41,863 nt of DNA from an uncultured Planctomycetaceae bacterium. Its GTDB lineage: Bacteria; Planctomycetota; Planctomycetia; Pirellulales; UBA1268. A model generated the notes under the pieces. The model was not told where the DNA came from and made no database searches. It saw only the letters and a program-made list of their open reading frames with translations. This document shows positions 1 to 10,755 of the stretch, in pieces; position 1 is the first letter of the stretch; each line of letters opens with the position of its first letter. The position numbers and the translations under genes are program-made. Location of the stretch: positions 1 to 41,863 of the forward strand of contig CAJBCV010000239.1 of assembly GCA_903951635.1 (NCBI GenBank). Direction: 5' to 3'.

Positions 1-279
1 GCCTCCACCCATGTACGCCAAGAGGTTCTCCTCTGGCACGTACCACTTCGAATTGGTGAGGAGCGAATCCCAGGTCCCGCAAAGGGACGTCGCCGGGGTG
101 GCCAGCACGATCGCGACCACGCACGCGAAAAGCGAGCCGATCGACCAGCCGCCGCTCCAACGGCGCCGCCGAAAGGAAGCCGACGGGTCGGCGGAGCCCG
201 GACTTTGCCAAGCGGTCCGCCCAGCGCTCCCACGCCGCTGCAATCTCCACGGCTCGAGCATCGGTCCACTCCCTTTCAT
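1..279 (-). CDS. Partial secreted or membrane-anchored hypothetical protein (5' end only)
   Basis: The minus strand is open from an ATG at 279 to the window edge, so the gene continues to the left. The distal half reads like real coding sequence: a hydrophobic stretch (SIGSLFACVVAIVLATPA) that could be a signal peptide or membrane anchor, then LCGTWDSLLTNSKWYVPEE and NLLAYM. Third codon positions there are almost all G or C. The proximal half in this frame is less convincing. A second minus-strand frame starting at an ATG at 304 looks better for its first 40 or so codons (MDKAPERHEREWTDARAVEI, then an acidic, soluble stretch). Either the gene has a frameshift near 140-200, or the true start lies inside the open frame. 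The family is not recognised. Confidence 0.4.
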   Translation of the reverse strand, partial: MKGSGPMLEPWRLQRRGSAGRTAWQSPGSADPSASFRRRRWSGGWSIGSLFACVVAIVLATPATSLCGTWDSLLTNSKWYVPEENLLAYMGGG

Positions 280-566
280 GTCGCTCTGGGGCCTTGTCCA
301 TCGGCTCCGCGATATCGTCCGCCCGCGACGACGAACCGGCTCGCTAAAATGATCTCCCTAACGGCCTGATTTGTAAAGACTCACGGGGGAGAGCCAACGG
401 CACGTCAGCGACTCGCGGCGACCGGAATACCGCGCCGCCGGAACACCCACGGGGCTGCGGGAACCGGCCTGGGGCCGCTGCGAACGGGCAGCTCCGCTCC
501 CAGACGCTGGTGAGCGGGGGTTGAACGATTCCTTCTGATTCCCGCTCGCTCGGGTAGATTTCCCTC

Positions 567-3218
567 ATGGAACGTTCTTCTCTCCGCCGGCCGCCGACCA
601 TCGCGATCGCCGCGGCGTTGCGCGGTGGGCTCGTCCTTCTGCTGGCGTTTGGCGGCCGGTCCGCGGCCGGCCAGCCCCTCGCGGCCGATGCCACTCTCGG
701 CGGGGTCCTAACGCTGGTGCAGCGAACCTGCGGCGGCTGCCACGATGCCGCGACGGCGGCCGGAGGGCTGTCGCTCGACGACCTGGACGAACCGCTCGAC
801 GGTCCCGTCCGCAGCCAGCTCGTGCGGATGCATGACCGGGTGAAGGCCGGCGAGATGCCGCCGGAGCAGGACGACCTTCCCGACCCCTCGCGGGAGGACC
901 TCGTGGCGGCGCTTGCCGAGTGTTTAGACGTCGCCGACCGGGCCGACATTCAAGCCAACGGTCGCGTGCCGCTGCGCCGGCTCAACCGCCATGAACTCGA
1001 GCAGAGCCTGCGGACGCTTCTCGAGCTTCCCGATCTCGACGTCGCCGATCTCCTCCCCGAGGACAGCCTCCGTGACGGGTTTCCCAAATCGGCTGAAGGG
1101 CTCGAACTCTCGCGTCTCCAATTTACGGGAACGCTCGATGCCGTCGACGCCGCTCTGGCCGCGGCGATCGCGCCGGGCGTGGCGCCGCCCGACTCAAGCA
1201 CCTTCACGGCGATCTCGAAAAGTCTGTTCGGTGGCACAGCCTACGGCGAGCCGGAGGCGATGTACTTTGCCAAAGACTCGCTTCCCGTGGCCGCCCCAGC
1301 TCCCGATGACGCCGCGGTCGAGTGTGCGATCTTCCGCTCCGCGTACTGGCCCTATCACGGCTATCCGGCCGGGTTCGTCGCCGAGCGACCAGGGCGCTAC
1401 CGTGTTCGCTTCCGGGCCCGCGCCGTGCTCCAGCAGCCCGACCGTTCGCTTCTTCCAGCCACGGCGCCGGTGCCGATGACGTTCCGGGCCCGGGCGCCGT
1501 CGGGACCGGACGTGTCGGGGGATGTGAGAGCCGTCGGTGGGCTCTTCGACATCGCCCCGGAAGAAGCCGACTACGAAACATTGGTCGCGTTGCGGGCCGG
1601 CCAGACGATCGAATGGAGCCCGCTCGGGCTGGCTGTGCCGTTGGCACGGAACGTCGATGGCGGTCCCCCTACCTATCGCTTTCCGCCGCCGCCGCCGGGG
1701 GGCCATCGCGGGGTTGCCGTGCGCTTTCTCGAGATCGTCGGGCCGTTGCCCCCCGATGACGGCGCGTGGCCCCCTGCTTCGCACCGGATCCTGTTTGGCG
1801 ATCTGCCGATACGCGCTGCCGCAGGCGGAACGCTGCCTGTGGAGGTGGTGCCGCGGGACACGGTGGCCGATGCGCGGCGGCTCCTCCGGCAGTTTGCTGG
1901 GCGGGTGTTCGGCCGGGAGGTGGAGGACGACGATCTCGCACCGGCGGAGGGAGTGGTGCTGGCGGCGCTCGATGCGGGAAGAGAGTTCACGGCGGCGATG
2001 CTTGCCGGCTACCGGGTTCTCCTTGCGGCGCCAGAGTTTCTCCTCGTTGCCGATCCCCGCGGTGGCGGTGGGACCGAGGGGGGAAGCGATGCCCGGGCCC
2101 TCGCTTGCCGGCTGTCGCTCTTTCTTTGGAACGATCGCCCCGATGCGGCGCTGCTGGCAGCTGCGAACGAGGGGCGGCTTGCCGATCCTGCGGGACTCGT
2201 TGCCGAAGCCGACAGGCTCGTCGATGATCCGAGGTTTGCCCGGTTCTTGGCGACCTTCACCGACCACTGGCTCGACCTGCGCCACCTGCGGCGCGACGAA
2301 CCCGACGCTCGGTTCTTCCCCGAATACCGGTTTGATGAGTATCTCGCCGAGTCGCTCGGCCGGGAGACCCGCGCGAGCGTCGAGCGGTTGATTCGTGACG
2401 ATCTCCCGATCGCCAAGCTCATTGACGATGACATCCTCCTCGTCAACGATCGTCTCGCCGTGCATTACGGGCTTCCGCCTGTCAGTGGCTCTGCCGTCCG
2501 GCCGGTGCCCCGCCCTGCCGGGTCGCCGCGCGGAGGCTTGCTCACGCAGGGGGCGATTCTCAAAGTCACGGCCAACGGCACCTCGACCTCGCCGGTGAAG
2601 CGCGGCGCCTGGGTGATGGCGCGGCTGCTCGGCGAGCCACCGCCGCCGCCGCCTGAGAAGGTGCCGGCGGTCGAGCCCGATATCCGCGGGGCGACGAGCA
2701 TCCGAGAGCTCCTCGCTCGCCACACCGCCGACGCCAGCTGTGCTGCCTGCCACCGCCGCTTCGATCCCGTCGGCTTCGCGCTCGAGGCGTTTGATGTCTG
2801 TGGTGGGGAGCGGTCGCGCGTTCGCGGGCTCGTGCCGGTCGGCAGCCCGGCCGATACGCCCGATCTCGTCACCGGCATCGATCGGGCGGGGCACGATTTC
2901 GCCTACCGGCTCGGCGCGGCGATCGATCCGGCCGGCAGGCTTGCCGACGGCACGCCCTTTGACGACATCCGTGGGCTCAAAGCCGCCCTCGAAAAGAGCC
3001 CGCGGCAACTGGCCCGCAATCTCCTTGTGCTTTGGACGGCCTATGCCACTGGGGCGCCGCTGCGGTTCTCCGATCGGCCGCTCATCGAGGCGATCCTCGA
3101 TGCCGCCGAGCCGGAGGGTTTTCGAGTGAGAGGGCTGCTTGGGCGCTTTGTCGTGAGCCCGATTTTCACCGGCGCGATTTTCACCGGCGCCCCTCAACCA
3201 GCGGGAGCGTTGCCATGA
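567..3218 (+). CDS. DUF1592/DUF1588/DUF1585 planctomycete cytochrome-like protein
   Basis: An exported 883-residue protein of the planctomycete-specific family combining a cytochrome c-like N-terminus with DUF1587, DUF1595, DUF1592, DUF1588 and DUF1585. A signal peptide (basic MERSSLRRPP, then a hydrophobic run) precedes a haem-binding CGGCH at residues 55-59. The DUF1587 core begins near residue 134 (RRLNRHELEQSLRTLLELP). DUF1592 lies around 477-640, DUF1588 near 657 (TQGAILKVTANGTSTSP) and DUF1585 occupies the last 80 residues. A second CAACH motif sits at 725-729. No biochemical function is established; periplasmic redox or polymer-related roles have been suggested for the family. The stop overlaps the start of the DUF1552 gene, a standard pairing. 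No clear Shine-Dalgarno precedes the ATG. Bases 280-566 upstream hold no other supportable gene. Confidence 0.92.
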   Translation: MERSSLRRPPTIAIAAALRGGLVLLLAFGGRSAAGQPLAADATLGGVLTLVQRTCGGCHDAATAAGGLSLDDLDEPLDGPVRSQLVRMHDRVKAGEMPPEQDDLPDPSREDLVAALAECLDVADRADIQANGRVPLRRLNRHELEQSLRTLLELPDLDVADLLPEDSLRDGFPKSAEGLELSRLQFTGTLDAVDAALAAAIAPGVAPPDSSTFTAISKSLFGGTAYGEPEAMYFAKDSLPVAAPAPDDAAVECAIFRSAYWPYHGYPAGFVAERPGRYRVRFRARAVLQQPDRSLLPATAPVPMTFRARAPSGPDVSGDVRAVGGLFDIAPEEADYETLVALRAGQTIEWSPLGLAVPLARNVDGGPPTYRFPPPPPGGHRGVAVRFLEIVGPLPPDDGAWPPASHRILFGDLPIRAAAGGTLPVEVVPRDTVADARRLLRQFAGRVFGREVEDDDLAPAEGVVLAALDAGREFTAAMLAGYRVLLAAPEFLLVADPRGGGGTEGGSDARALACRLSLFLWNDRPDAALLAAANEGRLADPAGLVAEADRLVDDPRFARFLATFTDHWLDLRHLRRDEPDARFFPEYRFDEYLAESLGRETRASVERLIRDDLPIAKLIDDDILLVNDRLAVHYGLPPVSGSAVRPVPRPAGSPRGGLLTQGAILKVTANGTSTSPVKRGAWVMARLLGEPPPPPPEKVPAVEPDIRGATSIRELLARHTADASCAACHRRFDPVGFALEAFDVCGGERSRVRGLVPVGSPADTPDLVTGIDRAGHDFAYRLGAAIDPAGRLADGTPFDDIRGLKAALEKSPRQLARNLLVLWTAYATGAPLRFSDRPLIEAILDAAEPEGFRVRGLLGRFVVSPIFTGAIFTGAPQPAGALP

Positions 3219-4504
3219 GTCGCTTGGCGCTCGGGAGATTGTCGCGGCGGACGGTGCTTCGGGGGACTGGCGTGGCGATCGCGCTTCCCTGGCTCGACGC
3301 CTTCGCGCGCGGGGCCGGCAGCGCAGGGCCGCCACGTCGGGCGCTCTTCATCATGAACAACCTCGGCGTCCTCCCGAAGCCGTTCTTCCCTGGGGAGACA
3401 GGCCCTGGCTACGCCCTCTCGCCACTCCTCGAGCCGCTCTCCAGCCGGCGCGACGACTTCACCGTCATCAGTGGCCTCTCCCATCCCGGGGTCCGGGGCG
3501 GGCATTCGACGGAGAACTGTTTTCTCACCGCCGCGCGCGGGCCGACCCGGAGTGGGTTTCGCAACACCGTCTCGCTCGATCAATTCGCCGCGGCAGCGAT
3601 CGGCGACCAGACGCGATTCCCTTCGCTCAACCTCGGCGTCAACGTCGACAAGGTCAACCGCAGCCTCGCCTGGACGCGCGACGGCGTGCTCGTGCCTGCC
3701 GAAGATCGGCCGTCGCGGGTCTACGAACGGCTGTTCATGGCCGGCTCGCCCGAGCAGGTGGCCGAGCGCCGCCGTCGCCTCGCCGAGCGTGGCAGCATCC
3801 TCGACGCCACTGTCGAGGAAGCCCGGCGGCTTGGCCGCGCCGTCGGCACGACTGACCGGCAGCGGCTCGAGCGCTTCCAGACAAGCGTCCGCGAGGTGGA
3901 GGAGCGGCTCCATGCCGAGGGAGCCTGGGAGGATCGGCCAAAGCCAGTCCCTACGGAGGCGATTCCCGCCGATGTCGTCGACCGGGCGCTCCTCTTCAAG
4001 GGCTATGAGTCGATGCTCGCGATCGCCAGGCTCGCGCTCGAGACCGATTCGACGCGCCTCGTGACGCTCCTCGTCGATGCCTTCGCGACGCCGCCGTTTC
4101 GGCTCGATGAAGGGGCTGGGCTCACGCTCGACGACTATCACAACCTCTCCCACCACGGCCAGGATGCGCAGCGCGTCGCGCAGCTCCTCGAGGCCGATCG
4201 CCGGCAGATGACGTTGGTCGCGGGGCTGCTCGAGTCGCTTGCCGAGCGCCGCGAGGGAGAGGAGCGGCTCCTCGATCGGACGACCGTTCTCTTCGGGTCG
4301 AACATGGGCGATTCCAACACCCACGACAACACGAACCTGCCGATCCTCCTGGCCGGCGGCGGCTTCCGTCACGGCAGCCACTTGGCGTTCAATCCCGACG
4401 ACAACGCGCCGCTCTCGAATCTCTTCGTCTCGGTGCTCCACAATCTCGGCATCGACGCCGACGCCTTCGGGTCGAGCACCGGGACGCTTGCCGGGCTTGC
4501 ATGA
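3215..4504 (+). CDS. DUF1552 domain protein, Tat-exported
   Basis: DUF1552 family protein of 429 residues. The open frame extends upstream, but ATG 3215 is chosen because it overlaps the stop of the preceding gene (ATGA) and starts a clean Tat-type signal: SRRTVLRGTGVAIALPWLDA, with twin arginines, a hydrophobic core and the family's usual LPWLDAFA end. Conserved DUF1552 stretches follow, including the RALFIMNNLGV segment, the GGHS segment, the FPSLNLGV segment and, near the C-terminus, GSNMGDSNTHDNTNLPILLA. The family resembles DUF1501/sulfatase-like proteins and is nearly always encoded beside a DUF1592/1588/1585 cytochrome, as here. It probably acts outside the cytoplasmic membrane with that partner; the substrate is unknown. 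Confidence 0.92.
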   Translation: MSRLALGRLSRRTVLRGTGVAIALPWLDAFARGAGSAGPPRRALFIMNNLGVLPKPFFPGETGPGYALSPLLEPLSSRRDDFTVISGLSHPGVRGGHSTENCFLTAARGPTRSGFRNTVSLDQFAAAAIGDQTRFPSLNLGVNVDKVNRSLAWTRDGVLVPAEDRPSRVYERLFMAGSPEQVAERRRRLAERGSILDATVEEARRLGRAVGTTDRQRLERFQTSVREVEERLHAEGAWEDRPKPVPTEAIPADVVDRALLFKGYESMLAIARLALETDSTRLVTLLVDAFATPPFRLDEGAGLTLDDYHNLSHHGQDAQRVAQLLEADRRQMTLVAGLLESLAERREGEERLLDRTTVLFGSNMGDSNTHDNTNLPILLAGGGFRHGSHLAFNPDDNAPLSNLFVSVLHNLGIDADAFGSSTGTLAGLA

Positions 4505-4507
4505 ATA

Positions 4508-4540
4508 AACCCCCTTCGACGTTGCCCCGCGCTGGGGGTT
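4508..4540 (+). terminator. Short hairpin after the DUF1552 gene
   Basis: AACCCCC (4508-4514) pairs with GGGGGTT (4534-4540) across a 19-base loop, starting four bases after the stop codon. There is no T run, so a terminator role is only suggested by position. Confidence 0.3.
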
Positions 4541-4572
4541 CGTCGGTCTCGGAATGATCGGAGACTTGGCCC

Positions 4573-5967
4573 ATGAATCGATTCCTTGTTTTTGCATCGG
4601 GCAATGCTCGGTTGCGAGCTGTCGCTCTTTCGGTCTTGATTGTGGGAAGCGCGTGTGGCTCGCCATCCGTCGCCCAGGAGCCCCCCTACGACACACGGCC
4701 GGAGATCGCGCCCCCCTACCACCGCGTCCGGTATGAGGCTGGCACGGAGGCGGGGGCGCTCGTCTTCCCCGCCACGTTCACCGTCTGGATCCCGCCGGGG
4801 GTCGAGCGTCTCCGTGGCGTTGTCGTCCATCAGCATGGCTGCGGCACTGGGTCGTGCTCCTCCGGCCTCACCGGCGCCCACGACGTCCACTGGCAGGCCC
4901 TTGCCGCCAAGCACGACTGCGCGCTTGTCGCGCCCGGTTACGAACAACCCGAGACCGCCGATTGCCAACTGTGGTGCGACCCGCGAAACGGCTCCGCCGA
5001 CACCTTCAAGCGCGCCCTCGGCGACTTGGGCCGGCTCACAGGCCACGCGGAGCTCGATTCTGTCCCCTGGGCGCTGTGGGGCCACTCAGGTGGCGGCGTG
5101 TGGGCAGGCGCGATGACCTGCCTGTATCCGAATCGCGTCATTGCCGCCTGGCTCCGTTCCGGCGTCCCCCTCCTCGCAGCCGACGCATCCCGCCCTGACG
5201 CGAAGCCGCATGCGTTTCCCGATGCGGCCCGGGCCGTCCCCATGCTCTGCAATCTCGGTGCGAAGGAAGGGGTGCGCGACATCGACGAACGCTTCAAAGG
5301 CGTCTGGCCCGGGAACAAGACCTTTTTCGAGGCCGTCCGCCCTCGCGGCGCGCTTGTCGGCGTGGCGATCGATCCCTTGAGCAGCCACGACTGCGGCAAT
5401 CAGCGCTACCTCGCCATCCCCTGGCTCGATGCCTGCCTCGCGGCCCGGTTGCCGGAGAAGCCCGAAGGGCCGCTTCGCCCGATGGCGATCGAGAAGGCGT
5501 GGTTTGCGCCGATCGAGGGGGGCACGCCTGTGCCTGCCAGTCGCTTCTCCGGCGACGCGCTCGCCCTCGGCTGGCTTCCCGACGAAGCCACGGCGAAGCG
5601 ATGGACGGCCTACGTGAAGGACACGCGCGTCCCTGATGACTCGCCGCCGCCTGCGCCCACGCGCGTTCGCTTCGAGAATGGCACGCTTGTCTGGGACGCC
5701 GTGGCCGATCTTGAAAGCGGCCTCGCCGGCTTCGTCATCGAACGCGACGGCATGCGGATCGCCCCCCTGCCGGACAATCCCCAGAACCCCTTCGGCCGGC
5801 CTGTCTTCCAGCGGCTCCAATACAGCGACACTCCGCCGCAGCCGCTGGCGCGCTTCGAGTTTGTCGATCCTGAGCCACAGGCCGGGAAGGCCCATCGCTA
5901 CCGCGTCATCGCGCTCAATACCGCCGGCGGCGAATCGGTGCCGAGCGCCGAGGCTTCGGCACCGTAA
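4573..5967 (+). CDS. Exported alpha/beta-hydrolase-like protein with C-terminal Fn3-like region
   Basis: 464 residues. An N-terminal hydrophobic signal ([18 protein letters not shown]) could be cleaved by signal peptidase I; the SACG segment also resembles a lipobox, so a lipoprotein is possible. The core is compatible with an alpha/beta hydrolase: an early beta strand with a VVVHQHGCG turn and a nucleophile-elbow motif GHSGG at residues 170-174, so Ser172 is the candidate nucleophile. The segment near residue 275 ([20 protein letters not shown]) may supply the histidine. Several cysteines suggest disulfides. The last 100 residues (from about 355) look like a fibronectin type III domain, ending [20 protein letters not shown]. 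The substrate is unknown. GGAG about 10 bases upstream supports the start. It runs convergently into lysC. Confidence 0.75.
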   Translation: MNRFLVFASGNARLRAVALSVLIVGSACGSPSVAQEPPYDTRPEIAPPYHRVRYEAGTEAGALVFPATFTVWIPPGVERLRGVVVHQHGCGTGSCSSGLTGAHDVHWQALAAKHDCALVAPGYEQPETADCQLWCDPRNGSADTFKRALGDLGRLTGHAELDSVPWALWGHSGGGVWAGAMTCLYPNRVIAAWLRSGVPLLAADASRPDAKPHAFPDAARAVPMLCNLGAKEGVRDIDERFKGVWPGNKTFFEAVRPRGALVGVAIDPLSSHDCGNQRYLAIPWLDACLAARLPEKPEGPLRPMAIEKAWFAPIEGGTPVPASRFSGDALALGWLPDEATAKRWTAYVKDTRVPDDSPPPAPTRVRFENGTLVWDAVADLESGLAGFVIERDGMRIAPLPDNPQNPFGRPVFQRLQYSDTPPQPLARFEFVDPEPQAGKAHRYRVIALNTAGGESVPSAEASAP

Positions 5968-5982
5968 GCCGGCCGCTCCCGC

Positions 5983-5986
<4 letters not shown>
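5964..5986. terminator. Hairpin between convergent genes that contains both stop codons
   Basis: GTAAGC (5964-5969) and GCTTAC (5981-5986) form a perfect 6-base-pair stem with an 11-base loop. The TAA of the plus-strand hydrolase gene (5965-5967) and the TAA of lysC on the minus strand (5983-5985) lie in opposite arms. It may serve both transcripts. Neither side has a long T run. Confidence 0.4.
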
Positions 5987-7746
<1,760 letters not shown>

Positions 7747-7777
7747 CGTCTTACCGCTCCTTTTCATTGATCGCGAT

Positions 7778-7798
7778 GAAAAAGGTGCCTGCCACCTT
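7778..7798 (-). terminator. Terminator-like hairpin with T run between the ApgM-like gene and lysC
   Basis: On the minus strand AAGGTG and CACCTT form a perfect 6-base-pair stem around a 5-base loop (arms 7782-7787 and 7793-7798), followed directly by five T residues in all. It sits 26 bases after the upstream stop and 32 bases before lysC, so it could reduce read-through into lysC or act as an RNA-processing site. Short palindromes of this type can also be dispersed genomic repeats. Confidence 0.5.
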
Positions 7799-7824
7799 CT
7801 TCCAGATTCTTCCAGACTCGTTGC

Positions 7825-9078
7825 CTACCGCGATCTGTCGAGAAACCGTTCCATCAACCGCCACCCCGGCTCGATCCGCGCCGCCGGATCGCGGGCGACC
7901 GCCGCGGCCGCAGCGACCTCGTCGTACGTTCCCCCGGCCCCCTCGATGTCGCTGCCGGCGAGTACGTACGGGACGGCGCCGCGGGAGTGGGTCTTCGTGG
8001 TGAGGAACGTGGGGTGATCGGGGCAGACGAGCAGTCGCCACGCCGGCAGCGTTGCCAGATGGGCCGCGATCGGCGCCACGATGAGCTCGTCAATCCGCTC
8101 GATCGCCCGCACCTTCTCCACCGCGTTCCCCTCGTGGCTCGCCTCGTCGGGAGCCTCGACATGGACACAGACGAGATCGGCGTGGGCGAGTTCCGCGATT
8201 GCCGCCCGCCCCTTGGCGGCGTAGTCGGTGTCGAGATAGCCGGTCGCGCCGGGCACCTCGAGGCGTTTCCAGCCGGCGAGCGCCGCCAGGCCGCGAAGGA
8301 GATCGACCGCCGTGATCATCGTCGCTCGCGTGCCGAAGCCGGTGGCGGCATATTTCGTGGCAAACGGCTCCATCCGTGGCGCCCGCCCTGCCCCCCACAG
8401 CCAGACGTTCGTAGCCGGGCGCTTGCCGGCGGCGATCCGGGCTGCGTTGACCGGATGCCCGTTGAGCCAGCGGGCACTCGCGGCCATGAGATCGGTGAGA
8501 AGGCGGCTGCCAGTGCCGCGCGGGAAGTCGTCGAAGACGGGCTGATCGACGAGATCGTGGGGGGGCGTGGCCCGGAGATCGGGGCCGAGGGGCCCTCGTG
8601 TCCCGGCTGCGCCTCGGTAAAGAAGGAGATTGCGGTAGCTGACGCCGGGGGTGAACTGCCAGCCGGTGAGATCGGGGAAGTCGGCGGCGAGCCCCTCCTG
8701 GCAGGCGGCGAGGAGCGCTGTGGCTTCTTCGGTCGAGACATGCCCGGCGGTGAAATCCTCCATCACGCCGTCGGTGATCGTGACGAGGTTACAGCGCACG
8801 GCCCAGTCATCGGCGGCCAGCTCGATCCCCTTGGCTGCCGCCTCGAGCGGCGCCCGGCCGGTGAAATAGCGGAGCGGGTCGTAGCCGAGGAGGCTCATGC
8901 AGGCGACCTCGGAGCCGGGGGGAAGGCTGTCGGGGACGTGGTTGGTGAGCCCGACCCGCCCGCGCGCGGCGACGGCGTCGAGGGCTGGCGTGCGCGCGGC
9001 CTGAAACGGCGTCAGCCCTCCGAGCGCGGCCTGAGGGGCGTCGGCGGCACCGTCGGGAATCACGATCACGTACTTCAT
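7825..9078 (-). CDS. ApgM-family phosphotransferase, probable alternative homoserine kinase
   Basis: 417-residue member of the cofactor-independent phosphoglycerate mutase (ApgM, alkaline-phosphatase superfamily) clade. ATG 9078 is chosen because MKYVIVIPDGAADAP is the family's typical start; the open frame begins 32 codons earlier without support. Motifs include the metal-binding IPDGAAD segment, VACMSLLGYDPLRYFTGRAP, and a C-terminal VHVEAPDEASHEGN segment followed by LLVCPDHPTFLTTKTHS, which carries the expected Asp and His metal ligands. Members of this subfamily encoded beside threonine genes have been proposed, and in some bacteria shown genetically, to act as homoserine kinases. Here it lies between hom and lysC, so homoserine kinase is the preferred inference; phosphoglycerate mutase activity cannot be excluded from sequence alone. 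Confidence 0.88.
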   Translation of the reverse strand: MKYVIVIPDGAADAPQAALGGLTPFQAARTPALDAVAARGRVGLTNHVPDSLPPGSEVACMSLLGYDPLRYFTGRAPLEAAAKGIELAADDWAVRCNLVTITDGVMEDFTAGHVSTEEATALLAACQEGLAADFPDLTGWQFTPGVSYRNLLLYRGAAGTRGPLGPDLRATPPHDLVDQPVFDDFPRGTGSRLLTDLMAASARWLNGHPVNAARIAAGKRPATNVWLWGAGRAPRMEPFATKYAATGFGTRATMITAVDLLRGLAALAGWKRLEVPGATGYLDTDYAAKGRAAIAELAHADLVCVHVEAPDEASHEGNAVEKVRAIERIDELIVAPIAAHLATLPAWRLLVCPDHPTFLTTKTHSRGAVPYVLAGSDIEGAGGTYDEVAAAAAVARDPAARIEPGWRLMERFLDRSR

Positions 9079-9127
9079 CCGCACTGGCTCCCCGCGGGGT
9101 GTTGTGAGCTTTGAAACGTGTGGTGGT

Positions 9128-10465
9128 TCATTCGTCGAGCACTCCCAGGCAGACGCTCTTTCCTCGGACGGCATCGCAGCGGTCGATGGAAAGGAGGGCC
9201 TCGTGGACAGCGCTCGACGGGCACAAGTGCGTCATGATGACCAGCGCCACGTCCGGCGGGACGCTTGCCGTCGGGGCGTCGCCGGTGGCGATCGGATCGT
9301 GCTGGATCACCGAGGCGATCGAGATCCCGTGGTCGCCGAGGATCCCGGTGATCCGCGCCAGGACGCCGGGGCGGTCGGTGACGACGATGCGGAGGAAGTG
9401 ACGCTCGCTGGCGTCGACGCCGGCGAGCTTCGCCGCCGGGGTGTCGGCGGAGAGGAGGCCGGTGGTGCGGAAGGTGATCGCCGTCCGCCCGACGACGGTG
9501 TCGATGATGTCGGCGACGACGGCCGAGGCGGTCGGCATCTGCCCCGCCCCGAGGCCGTGGAAGAACATCCGCCCGACGGCGTCGCCGACGATGCTCACGG
9601 CGTTGTAGGCGCCGCGGGTTTCGGCCAGGGGCGTGCCGATCTTCACCAGCGCCGGTGCGACGCGCATCGCCAGCCGGCCGTTGCTCCGCCGGGCCACCGC
9701 CACGAGGCGGATCCGGTAGCCGAGCTCGGCAGCGTAGTGAATGAGGTCGATGTCGACGGTGTCGATGCCGGTCCGCGGAATCTCCTTCCAGGGAACCCAG
9801 ACGCCGAAGGCGAGATGGGAGAGGATCGCGAGCTTCTGCGTGGCATCGGTGCCGTCGACGTCCATGGAAGGATCGGCTTCGGCGAAGCCCTTCGCCTGCG
9901 CGAGTGCCAGGGCCTCAGCGTAGCTCGAGCCATCCTCCTCCATCCGGGTGAGGATGAAGTTGCTCGTGCCGTTCAAGATCCCGCGGATGCTCTCGATCCG
10001 GTTGGCGGCGAGGCATTCGCCGATCGCGGCGACGATCGGGATTCCGCCGGCGACCGCTGCTTCGAAGGCGATCGAGCGGCCGAGGCGGCGGGCAAGCTCA
10101 AACAGCTCCGGGCCGTGTTCGGCGAGGAGCGCCTTGTTGGCGGTGACGACGTCCTTTCCGCTCTCGAGGAGCTCCACCATCATCGACCGGGCCGGCTCGA
10201 GGCCGCCGACGAGGAGCGCGGCCAGCGTGATCGACGGATCGCGCGAGATCGTGCCGATGTCGGTCGAGATCGGGATCGCCGGCAGCGTGCAGTCGCGCTC
10301 CTTGGCGGGGTCACGGACGACCGCGGCGGCGACCTCGATCGGTCGGCCGGCATGCCGGGTGATGTGGTCGGCGGAGTCGACGAGGATGCGGACAACGCCG
10401 GAGCCGACGGTGCCGAGCCCGACGAGGCCGATCCGTACCGGCTCGGTCGAGCCAATGTGAGCCAT
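9128..10465 (-). CDS. hom: Homoserine dehydrogenase
   Basis: Reduces aspartate semialdehyde to homoserine. The start at ATG 10465 gives a 445-residue protein whose dinucleotide-binding motif GLGTVG falls at residues 16-21, as expected; the longer open frame (to 10810) is not supported. The catalytic region contains VVTANKALLAEHGPELF, VAGGIPI, NGTSNFILTRM and the AFGVWVPWKEIPRTGIDTVD segment. The C-terminal ACT domain (HFLRIVVTDRPGVLARITGI) probably mediates threonine feedback. It is the first gene of a minus-strand group with the ApgM-like gene (49 bases downstream) and lysC, covering aspartate activation and the homoserine branch. Threonine synthase is not in the window. Confidence 0.96.
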   Translation of the reverse strand: MAHIGSTEPVRIGLVGLGTVGSGVVRILVDSADHITRHAGRPIEVAAAVVRDPAKERDCTLPAIPISTDIGTISRDPSITLAALLVGGLEPARSMMVELLESGKDVVTANKALLAEHGPELFELARRLGRSIAFEAAVAGGIPIVAAIGECLAANRIESIRGILNGTSNFILTRMEEDGSSYAEALALAQAKGFAEADPSMDVDGTDATQKLAILSHLAFGVWVPWKEIPRTGIDTVDIDLIHYAAELGYRIRLVAVARRSNGRLAMRVAPALVKIGTPLAETRGAYNAVSIVGDAVGRMFFHGLGAGQMPTASAVVADIIDTVVGRTAITFRTTGLLSADTPAAKLAGVDASERHFLRIVVTDRPGVLARITGILGDHGISIASVIQHDPIATGDAPTASVPPDVALVIMTHLCPSSAVHEALLSIDRCDAVRGKSVCLGVLDE

Positions 10466-10755
10466 AGGGGGAATGCTCCGGGTAAGGGGAAGCCTCGCAA
10501 TGTACCGAGCGTAGCTTGGCGCGACCAACGACGCCCCCCCGCGGCGGTCGGGGAACGCCTTGGCCGGGCGGGAATCTGCCGGTCGTACCGGTCGTGCCGG
10601 CGGGAGGGGGAGGACGAGTCGCGTGGGAGGGGATCGATGCCGTACAACGTTGCGGCGTCGGCAGTGACATGCCTCGCCGCCACCGCTTCCCCCCGACGCA
10701 CCGAAGGCCCTACGAGGGCTGTTCCGCCCCTCATCGCCCGCAGGACCCCCGCCAC
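10466..10755. other. Divergent intergenic region between hom and the M42 peptidase gene
   Basis: About 290 bases separating two divergently transcribed genes, so both promoters should lie here. It contains GC-rich blocks and no convincing coding frame. No recognisable operator, riboswitch or sigma-70 promoter could be assigned by eye. Confidence 0.4.

Noticed and set aside
1194..3335. 713-codon open frame on the minus strand
   Set aside because: Antisense to the DUF1592-family gene; open because GC-rich codons leave few stops. Arg/Pro-rich translation with no family features.
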